The translations under genes were made by a program, and so were the position numbers. This document shows positions 55,400 to 62,958 of a stretch of 64,000 nt of DNA, piece by piece; within the stretch, counting starts at the first letter, position 1; every line of letters begins with the position of its first letter. The notes under the pieces are model-generated. The model saw nothing but the letters and a program-made list of their open reading frames with translations. It ran no database searches and was not told the DNA's origin. Source of the stretch: Taibaiella sp. KBW10 (GTDB lineage: Bacteria > Bacteroidota > Bacteroidia > Chitinophagales > Chitinophagaceae); the NCBI RefSeq assembly GCF_003852495.1, contig NZ_QAJI01000001.1:256786-320785 (forward strand). Reading direction: 5' to 3'.

Positions 55400-56230
55400 T
55401 TAGTCTAATGTTATTTTTTCCACCATAACTTCCTGCTCTTCCCAATCCCGGATAGAATTGGTCGTGTATATTCGTTCAAACCACTGGTTCAGACCATCAA
55501 ATCCTTTACTGAAAATGCCATGACTAACCGCTACGTATAACGATCCCGCATTCTTTTGTTTCAGGGCTTCCGCCAAACCGATAAAGGTTCCACCCCCATC
55601 ACAGATATCATCTACCAACAAGCAAGTCTTACCGGCAAGGTCATCAGCATATACACTAAAAGATTTTAGTTTCCCTGTAGCCACATCCCGTACTTTACTA
55701 CATTCAATAACGGGTACTCCTCCCAAAGCTTCTGCGACTTTGTATATTTTTTTAAGCGCCCCCCCATCAGGTGAAATCAGTACGAGATCCCCACCAATGG
55801 CAGCGGCTACATTCCGGATAAATTTGTGGTTGGTCATTACAGTCACGCGATTCAGCAAAGCCGGAGTGACCTCGGAATGCGGATCATAAACCCATACCTG
55901 ATGCAAACCAAGACTATTGATGATATCGGCATTTACTTTTACCGACAAAGGTTCTCCGGGCACCATCACGCGATCCTGCCGGGCAGCCGGAAAATATGGG
56001 ATAAATAAACTGATCTGCGCTACGCCTAAACGACGCAACGCATCTACCGCCAGGCAGAGCAGGCCTATATCCTGGAAGGTATTAAAACGGTGGGTAATGA
56101 TAACCGGTTCGCTTATGTCAAAATCAGCTTGTATGCGGATATGTGGCTCGCCACCCGAAAAGATGAATGATTCAAAAGCAATAGGTGTACCGGCAACCGG
56201 GCTGAAATTTCTATCTAAGTTAAGGATCAT
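55400..56230 (-). CDS. Short PRPP-synthetase paralogue of the NAD salvage island
   Basis: 276 aa, about 40 residues shorter than the housekeeping Prs at 39122-40069. Retains PYFPAARQDR and the loop LVDDICDGGGTF (canonical DDxxDTAGT is changed to GGGT), and has DPHSEVTPAL where canonical enzymes read DLHxxQIQGF. This resembles Prs-like partners of NadV in phage and bacterial salvage operons. It probably supplies PRPP for NadV; an ADP-ribose-pyrophosphate synthetase activity (Adps, NARP1-type) is an alternative. Its promoter carries the best palindromic operator. Confidence 0.88.
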   Translation of the reverse strand: MILNLDRNFSPVAGTPIAFESFIFSGGEPHIRIQADFDISEPVIITHRFNTFQDIGLLCLAVDALRRLGVAQISLFIPYFPAARQDRVMVPGEPLSVKVNADIINSLGLHQVWVYDPHSEVTPALLNRVTVMTNHKFIRNVAAAIGGDLVLISPDGGALKKIYKVAEALGGVPVIECSKVRDVATGKLKSFSVYADDLAGKTCLLVDDICDGGGTFIGLAEALKQKNAGSLYVAVSHGIFSKGFDGLNQWFERIYTTNSIRDWEEQEVMVEKITLD

Positions 56231-56241
56231 GACGTTTTTAT

Positions 56242-56262
56242 TTTGCGTAATTATAACGCAAA
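56242..56262. promoter_or_regulatory. Predicted NrtR operator in the prs-paralogue promoter
   Basis: TTTGCGT-N7-ACGCAAA, perfect 7-bp arms. Overlaps the -7 box TAACTTTG (minus strand, 56259-56266). Confidence 0.7.
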
Positions 56263-56315
56263 GTTATTTATAAAAACGAAATCACCAAAAAATATTTGTG
56301 TATTTTTTACACTAA

Positions 56316-56999
56316 CTAAATTTCAAAGTGGAAACCTTCTTTAATAAGGGTCTTATATTTCTGGCGGTTAAAGCGAAAAGAGCGTGCAGGGCGGCCCGCA
56401 GGCTGTGCAATGGTTTTACCGGTTTCTTCCAACAAACCGAAGCTAAGGAATTTTTTACGAAAGTTTCTGCGGTCTATCTCTTTTTCCAATATGGCACAAT
56501 AGAGATTTTCCAGGTCGGAGAAGATAAATTCTTTAGGTAGAAGATCAAAACCGATCGGTTGGTATTTCAGTTTGCTTTTAAGCCTTTCACAGGCGAGTTT
56601 CAATATTTTACTATGGTCATAAGCAAGCTGTGGCACATTATTAATCGGAAACCATTCTGCTGCGGCGGCATCAGTATCGGCAACCAGCTGTAGTTTCGTA
56701 GAATTGACGAGGGAAAAATAGGCCACCGAGATGACCCTGAAGCGCGGGTCACGATCGATATCATCGCCAAAAGTATAGAGCTGCTCCAGATAATTGACTT
56801 TGATTCCGGTTTCTTCAAGCAATTCCCGGTGTACGGCATCTTGCAAGGGCTCTCCGTTTTTAACAAAGCCCCCTACTAAAGCCCAGGAGTCTTTTAGTCG
56901 TCCGTATTTCTGCTGCACCAGCAGTACATGCAGTTCGTTTTGTTTGTACCCGAACACTATTGCATCTACCGCAATCTTTATATCCTGAATCAGTTCCAT
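56316..56999 (-). CDS. nrtR: NrtR-type Nudix/winged-helix transcriptional regulator
   Basis: 227 aa. N-terminal Nudix domain with a complete Nudix box: G44-x5-E50-x7-RE-LL-EE-TG, matching Gx5Ex7REUxEExGU. The C-terminal ~80 residues (KEFIFSDLENLYCAILEKEIDRRNFRKKFL, split) form the winged helix that follows Nudix in NrtR/AraR-like regulators. Family knowledge: NrtR represses NAD salvage genes and is released by ADP-ribose or related ligands. It is likely autoregulated through the operator at 57009-57029. An intact box suggests hydrolase activity is also possible. Confidence 0.9.
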   Translation of the reverse strand: MELIQDIKIAVDAIVFGYKQNELHVLLVQQKYGRLKDSWALVGGFVKNGEPLQDAVHRELLEETGIKVNYLEQLYTFGDDIDRDPRFRVISVAYFSLVNSTKLQLVADTDAAAAEWFPINNVPQLAYDHSKILKLACERLKSKLKYQPIGFDLLPKEFIFSDLENLYCAILEKEIDRRNFRKKFLSFGLLEETGKTIAQPAGRPARSFRFNRQKYKTLIKEGFHFEI

Positions 57000-57008
57000 A
57001 TCTTAATC

Positions 57009-57029
57009 TAAGCGTAATTATTACGCAAA
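57009..57029. promoter_or_regulatory. Predicted NrtR operator in its own promoter
   Basis: Core GCGTAATTATTACGC is a perfect palindrome (57012-57026). Overlaps the -7 box TAACTTTG (minus strand, 57026-57033). Confidence 0.7.
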
Positions 57030-57087
57030 GTTAAAAAATGTTTCTTATATGACCCTACCGGATATCCTTTCGGGTATCTGTAGCGGC

Positions 57088-57621
57088 TCAGGAGTGACTA
57101 CGGACATAGGTCAGGGCTTCATAACTACTTTTGAATATCCGTTTCTCCTGTCTGCTTTTCACAAATCGGGCCGATCCGGTAATAGCATCGATCATTTTTC
57201 TCAGTACCTCCGAATTATTCAGTGGTTTAAAATGCCCTAGCAGCCGGTCTTGCTGATCCCATAATTCCAGCACATTCAGCTGGCGCACATTCAAAGTAAT
57301 TTTCCAAACCGCATCATACCGGATCACCTGGGTTTCTTTACGGTGCTTTGTTATGGACAGGCTATCCCCATCCAGGCGTACCGTGATCTTGGGATAGATC
57401 AAGCGGATGAGCAAGAAGGCCGGCACCAACAGCACTACAGCGCCGAGTAAACCAATACCGAAATTGCTGCCAAAATTATGGACAAAAGCGGCCAGCCGGT
57501 CAAAGCCTCCCATGGCCATCGCCAGCAGGGAAATGGCCACGACGAGGTACACAACCGTAAAAACCAGGCCCCTGAAGGGTTTGATCTGCAAAAATGTGTA
57601 GGTTTCCTGTGGTATCATCAT
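57088..57621 (-). CDS. Two-span membrane protein with PH-like C-terminal domain
   Basis: 177 aa. Two hydrophobic segments (GLVFTVVYLVVAISLLAMAM and GIGLLGAVVLLVPAFLLIRLIY, approximately residues 18-38 and 55-76). A cytosolic beta-rich part follows (ITVRLDGDSLSITKHRKETQV, split) resembling bacterial PH-like membrane proteins. Family not identified. Starts 6 bp after the 172-aa gene. Confidence 0.65.
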   Translation of the reverse strand: MMIPQETYTFLQIKPFRGLVFTVVYLVVAISLLAMAMGGFDRLAAFVHNFGSNFGIGLLGAVVLLVPAFLLIRLIYPKITVRLDGDSLSITKHRKETQVIRYDAVWKITLNVRQLNVLELWDQQDRLLGHFKPLNNSEVLRKMIDAITGSARFVKSRQEKRIFKSSYEALTYVRSHS

Positions 57622-57627
57622 CTGTTT

Positions 57628-58146
57628 TTATTTTACAAAAAAGAAATAGGCGAAAAGCAGTAGGATAAGGATCATCACCAGATAACGCGGCCAAACCGAC
57701 CTCTTGGGACCCTGCGCTAACAGGAGCCTGTCAATATCGGTTGTCTCCGCATCGGAGACCTGCCTGCTATATGCCGCCTCATAGCTTTGCAGCATTTTAT
57801 GATCCCCCATCAACCGCCTGACATCAGGCCATTCCGGGCTATCGGGATTGACAATTTTCACTTGTCCTTCCGTGTTGGTATAGGTTATAACGGTTTTACC
57901 TTTATTGGATTGCATCTTTACAGACTCAGACGATCGTTGCCGATAGGAGGCTGTATGATCTGTACTTCCGTTTTGTGTGAGCTGATCTACAAAATCCTTC
58001 GCTTCTTTAAGGCCCATACCGGTCGATTCGATCAGCATCTTAATGGCTTCAATTTTTCTATCTTCTTCCAGAAGACGAATAAATGCGTCTAATTTGATAC
58101 CCTTTTCTTCAAGGGCTTTATACTTTTCTTGTTCGGATTGCAGCAT
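57628..58146 (-). CDS. Membrane-tethered protein with an L7/L12 C-terminal-like motif
   Basis: 172 aa. Near residues 28-52 RKIEAIKMLIESTGMGLKEA (continuing KDFVDQL) repeats the ribosomal L7/L12 C-terminal helix signature (KIxVIKxVRExTGLGLKEAKxLV). The end is one membrane helix (YLVMILILLLFAYFFFV). The middle is polar. Not a ribosomal protein: it lacks the N-terminal dimerisation domain and is membrane anchored. Operon with the 177-aa membrane protein; function unknown. Confidence 0.7.
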   Translation of the reverse strand: MLQSEQEKYKALEEKGIKLDAFIRLLEEDRKIEAIKMLIESTGMGLKEAKDFVDQLTQNGSTDHTASYRQRSSESVKMQSNKGKTVITYTNTEGQVKIVNPDSPEWPDVRRLMGDHKMLQSYEAAYSRQVSDAETTDIDRLLLAQGPKRSVWPRYLVMILILLLFAYFFFVK

Positions 58147-58438
58147 AGATTTTATGTATAATTTTCCGGTTAAGGGTCAATCCGATATGTCTCATTCAGA
58201 GCAGACCGAACACGATTTACTTATGGCAAAGTATATCCACACTTCAAAGGATACACTTTTACTGCCTCAAATATACAAGGTAATTTCAAGATAATGATTT
58301 GACGCAAAGGCAAGCTCAATACCCATAAACTTCAAGAGTCATATAAGAATGTCACGAATACGTAAAAGTATTGTCATATATGGTTTACGACAGAAAAATG
58401 ACAATACTCTCTTATACATTTGCGCACAAAATCATAAG
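58147..58438. other. Divergent promoter region with a perfect inverted repeat
   Basis: Between the 172-aa gene (minus) and the CotH gene (plus). Contains AGTATTGTCAT / ATGACAATACT (58367-58377 and 58398-58408, 20-bp spacer) just upstream of -7 box TACATTTG (58415-58422). Likely a repressor or activator site for the CotH gene. Confidence 0.5.
58415..58422 (+). promoter_or_regulatory. -7 box of the CotH gene
   Basis: TACATTTG, 17 bp before the chosen ATG (58439). Confidence 0.5.
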
Positions 58439-59983
58439 ATGAATTTTTATTCATACAAGCATTATATCATCCTTTTTTCGATCCTGGCATTCTTTTTCCC
58501 AAAGAAATCGGTACAGGCGCAATCGATCTTTGAGGCAACAAAACTACATGAAATTCATATCGCTATCCCTACCGCACAATGGTTCGATACCCTTCAGCAA
58601 TATTATGATGAAGGACTGAATGGCAGCGATAAAAAAGTGCTTCCGGCCCGTATTGTTATTGACGGGCATAAACTGGCTCATGATATAGCGATAAGGTTTA
58701 AAGGGCAATATTCTAATTACGGATTTCCGGGAAAGAAAAAGCCCTTCCGTTTACATTTTGGCAAGTTCAATAGCGACCAGGATTATGAAGGCATCAAAAA
58801 AATAAACTTACACAATTTAGCAGGGGATCCGTCTTTTTTGAGGGAGTTTGTGGCTTATGATTTTTTAAACACAATTGGCCTTCCGGCTTCCCGTACGGCG
58901 TTTACCCGTTTGTATATCAACAATACTTATTTTGGCTGCTACCTTATTGTGGAGGAACCTGAGGATAAAGTATTTCTAAACCGTCATTTTCAGAACGACA
59001 AGGGCAATCTTTTTGATGCTAAAGACAATACAGAATTAAAATGGGTTAACAATCAGGCAGCGTCTTATCCGGAATTGGGTTTGCAAACTAAAGAAAAAAA
59101 CGATTCATGGGATGCCCTGATTCACTGGCTGGACCTGTTCAACAATTACCATGCTTTTGATTTCCAGCAACAGTTTTCGGCATCCTTCCATACCAGTTCT
59201 TATTTAAAAACTTTATCGGCCGATGTACTCATGGATAATTGGGACTCCTATGCCGCCAACAGCCGGAATTTCTTTTTATATGATAATTCTCCTAACCATC
59301 AGATACACTGGATTCCATGGGATTATAACCTGTCTTTCTGGTATAAAAACCTATCCCCTTTTCCAAAAAAAAGCGATGGCAGCTACAGGCCGCTGATCGC
59401 CAGGATTGTCAATACCCCTTATCTCAAAAACGCTTATTTCAAAACCCTTTGTCAACTGCTTGATCAGGACGCAGCCGTATATCCTATCGCAGCCAAAACA
59501 ACTGCTGCATTCAATTTGATCAAAGAAGCAGTCATCGCAGACAGCTTTAAGTTTTACAGCAATGATGACTTTTTCCGCAACCGGGACAATGAAGTAATAG
59601 TAAAAATGCTTCGCAGTAATGTATTAAAGGAGGTAGCCCTTCCCGGAGTTGTACCCTATTTTGAACAAAGAAGGTTAAGGCTCCGCAAAGAATTATTGCA
59701 ATACGGTTGTGATTGCGATCAGATAAACAAAAAGAAGGGCACCTCCTATACGCAAGTCTATCCCAATCCGGTAACATCGGTGCTGCATATATATACAGAA
59801 GATCCGATCACATCAATAGACATTTCAATATACAATGCAATAGGGCTTACAATGCGCCATACAAGCCTTGTCTTAAGCCAGGGAAAAGGAACGGTAGATA
59901 TACAGACATTACCCGCAGGCATCTATTTCATAACCCTGCATACCGATACCGCGCCTGAAACAATTCGATTTATAAAACAATAA
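58439..59983 (+). CDS. CotH kinase family protein, T9SS-secreted
   Basis: 514 aa from ATG 58439; earlier in-frame starts would include the promoter. Signal peptide to KKSVQAQ. The CotH kinase-like fold is seen in FRLHFGKFNSDQDYEG, NLAGDPSFLREFVAYDFLN, NTYFGCYLIVEEPEDK, GNLFDAKDN and IPWDYNLSFWY; the conserved Asp of WDYN and the GNLF segment match spore-coat CotH kinases. C-terminal type A sorting domain (VYPNPVTSVLHIYT). Family members phosphorylate surface proteins or bind them; substrate here unknown. Confidence 0.88.
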   Translation: MNFYSYKHYIILFSILAFFFPKKSVQAQSIFEATKLHEIHIAIPTAQWFDTLQQYYDEGLNGSDKKVLPARIVIDGHKLAHDIAIRFKGQYSNYGFPGKKKPFRLHFGKFNSDQDYEGIKKINLHNLAGDPSFLREFVAYDFLNTIGLPASRTAFTRLYINNTYFGCYLIVEEPEDKVFLNRHFQNDKGNLFDAKDNTELKWVNNQAASYPELGLQTKEKNDSWDALIHWLDLFNNYHAFDFQQQFSASFHTSSYLKTLSADVLMDNWDSYAANSRNFFLYDNSPNHQIHWIPWDYNLSFWYKNLSPFPKKSDGSYRPLIARIVNTPYLKNAYFKTLCQLLDQDAAVYPIAAKTTAAFNLIKEAVIADSFKFYSNDDFFRNRDNEVIVKMLRSNVLKEVALPGVVPYFEQRRLRLRKELLQYGCDCDQINKKKGTSYTQVYPNPVTSVLHIYTEDPITSIDISIYNAIGLTMRHTSLVLSQGKGTVDIQTLPAGIYFITLHTDTAPETIRFIKQ

Positions 59984-60015
59984 TATTTTACCCTTTTAAA
60001 CACAACACGAACGAT

Positions 60016-61254
60016 ATGATCCGTAAATGTACTTTTCTATCCTTATGCCTGCTCACACCGGCTATGCTTTTTGCTCAATGGACCAAACTTACAGCACCAA
60101 CTTCTGAAGACCTGAATGCCGTATACTTTGCGACAGAACAAATCGGATGGACCGCAGGTGAGGATGGTAAATTATTTAAAACGACCAATGGAGGCAATTC
60201 CTGGACAACACTTAACGCCGGCACTTCAAAAGAGCTCAATACCTTGTTTTTCCTGGACGAAAACACGGGTTGGTTTGCCGGTAAGGAAGGCATTATCAAG
60301 AAAACAACTAATGGCGGCAGCACTTGGACAAGTCAGGTTTCCGGAACCTCTCACACCCTTACCAGCCTGCATTTCTATGATGCACAAAATGGCGTGGCCG
60401 TAGGGGAAGACAACCTTATCCTAACCACAACAAATGGCGGCAGTACCTGGGTACTCCGTTCCGGCGGTAACCACTCTGGAAGTGATGATGACGAAATGCA
60501 TTACAATAAAGTCCAGATGTTGAGCGCTACGAAAATATATGTCTGCGGAGACGATGGAGCCTTTGCTCTGTCTACAAACGGCGGCAGCACCTGGACCACC
60601 CAAAACCCGGGAACAAGCCAGGATATAGAAGGTATGCACTTTGTATCGGATAATACCGGTTATATCTGTTATAGTTCCGGAGGCGTAAAGAAGACCAATG
60701 GTACCGGAACCTTTACCAATAGTACCACCTCTTCTTCCCAGGATTTCAAAGCCATCTATTTTGTAAGTGCCAGCAAAGGTTGGGTTGTCGGAAAAAGCGG
60801 CAGGATCTTATATACCGAAAACAGCGGCGGATCCTGGACTTCTCAAAGTATCCAAAACGTAAGTACGGAGCTTAAATCGCTTCATTTCCCTTCTGCAACA
60901 ACGGGATATGCTGTGGGCAAAGATGGTACGGTTTTGAAATCTAATGGTAATGGCGGTGGCGGTAACACCACGGCCATAGTGCCGGTTAGCCAAAACAGTT
61001 TAAAAGGTGTCGCGATTTTCCCGAACCCGGTTCAGCATCAGCTCACGATCACACTGGAGGAACAAGCACTAAAACACCATCTTCCGATAAGCATCCACAT
61101 CACCGATATCAGCGGAAGAACAATCTATACCGGCCAGGCGAGTGCGGCAAATCCAGAGATTCTGATTAATACCAGTAATTGGCAAACAGGTATCTTTCTG
61201 GTAAAAGTTTTTAACGGAATGCAGTCTTCCACCTTAAGTGTAACCAAACAATAA
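60016..61254 (+). CDS. YCF48-like beta-propeller protein, T9SS-secreted
   Basis: 412 aa. Signal peptide to LFAQ. Six or seven ~45-aa propeller blades with the Asp-box/BNR-type motif TTNGGSTW (for example KLFKTTNGGNSW, IIKKTTNGGSTW, LILTTTNGGSTW), each preceded by LNAVYF-type strands and xGWxxG turns. Similar to photosystem II assembly factor YCF48/HCF136, in Bacteroidota usually a surface protein and not a photosynthesis factor. Ends in a type A sorting domain (VAIFPNPVQHQLTITL). 32 bp after CotH, probably co-transcribed. Confidence 0.88.
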   Translation: MIRKCTFLSLCLLTPAMLFAQWTKLTAPTSEDLNAVYFATEQIGWTAGEDGKLFKTTNGGNSWTTLNAGTSKELNTLFFLDENTGWFAGKEGIIKKTTNGGSTWTSQVSGTSHTLTSLHFYDAQNGVAVGEDNLILTTTNGGSTWVLRSGGNHSGSDDDEMHYNKVQMLSATKIYVCGDDGAFALSTNGGSTWTTQNPGTSQDIEGMHFVSDNTGYICYSSGGVKKTNGTGTFTNSTTSSSQDFKAIYFVSASKGWVVGKSGRILYTENSGGSWTSQSIQNVSTELKSLHFPSATTGYAVGKDGTVLKSNGNGGGGNTTAIVPVSQNSLKGVAIFPNPVQHQLTITLEEQALKHHLPISIHITDISGRTIYTGQASAANPEILINTSNWQTGIFLVKVFNGMQSSTLSVTKQ

Positions 61255-61302
61255 ATGAACTTATTTCCGTATTCGTTTGTTACTTTACAAAAATAGAAAA
61301 AG

Positions 61303-61728
61303 ATGAAATCCCTTTTATTAAGCCTGCTCTTGCTTGCCGGCACGATCAATAAAGACAATGATTATTTAGCGCAATTTCAGAGTGAAGCGCAGGAAAAAAA
61401 CCAGAATATAGCGGTTTACTTTTCCGGCTCTGACTGGTGTAGCAATTGCCATTATTTCAAGAATAAAATACTAAATCAGGAAGCCGTCAAGGCAACACTT
61501 GATCAAAAGTATATCTTCTATATTGCTGATTTCCCGCAAAGAAAAAAACTACCGGAAGCAGAACGAAAAACAAATGAAGCACTGGCTGAAAAGCTTAATC
61601 CGGAAGGCGTTTTTCCTTTATTGGTGATCGTGGATAAGACGTTTACGGTAAAGACCAAAATTTATAAAGGCAATACACTCGAGAAAGTGGTCGAAAGCCT
61701 GAAAACCTTTGAAACGCCGGAACCCTAA
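61303..61728 (+). CDS. Periplasmic thioredoxin-fold protein
   Basis: 141 aa. Short N-terminal hydrophobic signal (MKSLLLSLLLLAGT) and a thioredoxin fold with CxxC in SGSDWCSNCHYF and the cis-Pro loop EGVFPLLVIV. Belongs to the thioredoxin_7/DUF255-like group. Stops directly before the apbE ATG (TAA-ATG), so translation is coupled. Probably reduces or delivers electrons to an extracytoplasmic partner of the ApbE/DUF4266/DUF3570 cluster. Confidence 0.87.
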   Translation: MKSLLLSLLLLAGTINKDNDYLAQFQSEAQEKNQNIAVYFSGSDWCSNCHYFKNKILNQEAVKATLDQKYIFYIADFPQRKKLPEAERKTNEALAEKLNPEGVFPLLVIVDKTFTVKTKIYKGNTLEKVVESLKTFETPEP

Positions 61729-62673
61729 ATGAAATTACAAGCATACCACAAGAGTATTGCCTCCATGACTTCTCACCTGGATGTTACAATCGTTTATGAA
61801 GCCGGCAAAGAGGCCGTGGTGGAACAATTAATGGAGGCTGCATATGCAGAAGCCAATCGGTTGATCAATATTATTTCTGCCTGGCAGGAAGGTACTGAAC
61901 TGTATGCAGTCAATCAGCAAGCGGGTATACAAGCGGTAAAAGTATGTGATGAACTGTTCTACCTGATTAAGCGAAGCCTTAAAATTTCGGAATGGACCAA
62001 GGGGCTTTTTGACATCACCTTCGCCTCTATTGATAAAGTATGGTTCTTTGACAAGCCGATGAATGCTTTGCCCACTAAAGAGGCGGTAGCGGCTTCCGTC
62101 CGGCATATCGACTATCGTTTTATCGAACTCAACGAAGCGGACAAAACGATTTTTATCCGAAACAAGGGTACGAAAATAGAATTGGGCGCTATCGGGAAAG
62201 GTTTTATCGCCAATAAGATGAAAAGCAGATTACAAGCGCTGGGGATACACAATGGCATGGTTAATGCCGGGGGCGACCTGACGGCCTGGGGGAAAAGTGA
62301 ATCGGGAGAGACCTGGCGCATTTCGATTGCGGACCCGGAGCAAAAAAGAGATTTTATTGCCTGGCTACCCATACAAGATTCGGGTATTGCCACTTCAGGA
62401 AGCTATGAAAGATACGCTTTGATTGAGGGCAAAAAATATTCGCATATCATTCACCCAAAAACGGGCATGCCGGTAAAAGGCCTGCTCAGCGTTACGGTTA
62501 TCAGTCCCGATATTGAACTGTGCGACGCCCTGGCAACTGCCCTCTTTTTATTAGGTATTGAAGAAGGCCTGGCTTTTATAAACCAATTCAACGACCTGCA
62601 ATGCTTTATTGTCGATGAGCAACAGGTATATCATTATTCAGACAATCTCAAACAAGTTTATTTCAACGCATAA
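61729..62673 (+). CDS. apbE: FAD:protein FMN transferase (ApbE)
   Basis: 314-aa flavin transferase that attaches FMN covalently to Thr/Ser of target proteins. Motifs: FDITFASIDKVWFFD, GTKIELGAIGKGFIANKM, NAGGDLTAWG, and the HIIHPKTGMPVKGLLSVTVIS segment with the metal/flavin residues. Unlike most ApbE it shows no signal peptide or lipobox (starts MKLQAYHKSIASM), so the copy may act in the cytosol or rely on another start. ATG follows the thioredoxin stop with no gap. Confidence 0.92.
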   Translation: MKLQAYHKSIASMTSHLDVTIVYEAGKEAVVEQLMEAAYAEANRLINIISAWQEGTELYAVNQQAGIQAVKVCDELFYLIKRSLKISEWTKGLFDITFASIDKVWFFDKPMNALPTKEAVAASVRHIDYRFIELNEADKTIFIRNKGTKIELGAIGKGFIANKMKSRLQALGIHNGMVNAGGDLTAWGKSESGETWRISIADPEQKRDFIAWLPIQDSGIATSGSYERYALIEGKKYSHIIHPKTGMPVKGLLSVTVISPDIELCDALATALFLLGIEEGLAFINQFNDLQCFIVDEQQVYHYSDNLKQVYFNA

Positions 62674-62683
62674 AATCACTTTC

Positions 62684-62917
62684 ATGCATCACCATATTCC
62701 CCTTTGGATCAAAGGGATATTATTACTCACTGCTTTTGCTTTATGCAACAGCGCCTGCAGTAGCGTAAAACCATACCAGCAACAGCATTTAAAAGACCAC
62801 TATATGCAATCTAATGCCCTCCCGATCGAAAAAATGGAAAGTGAAGCCGATGGCTACAGAGAAGGCATGACGGGGGGCACGGACGGAAAATCCGGTGGCG
62901 GCTGCGGTTGCAATTAA
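62684..62917 (+). CDS. DUF4266 lipoprotein
   Basis: 77 aa from ATG 62684; starts further upstream overlap apbE and add no signal. Lipoprotein signal with lipobox LCNSAC, followed by SSVKPYQQQHLKDHYM (DUF4266 core) and a Gly/Cys-rich end SGGGCGCN, both diagnostic. Ten bp after apbE. Function unknown, but the gene is commonly linked to ApbE and DUF3570 genes. Confidence 0.9.
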   Translation: MHHHIPLWIKGILLLTAFALCNSACSSVKPYQQQHLKDHYMQSNALPIEKMESEADGYREGMTGGTDGKSGGGCGCN

Positions 62918-62958
62918 ATTTCATTCACTAAACATCAGGCTCTTTTATAAAAATATTT

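Noticed and set aside
60016-61254. YCF48-like gene as a photosystem assembly factor
   Set aside because: The signal peptide and T9SS sorting domain point to a surface propeller; no photosynthesis genes are present.
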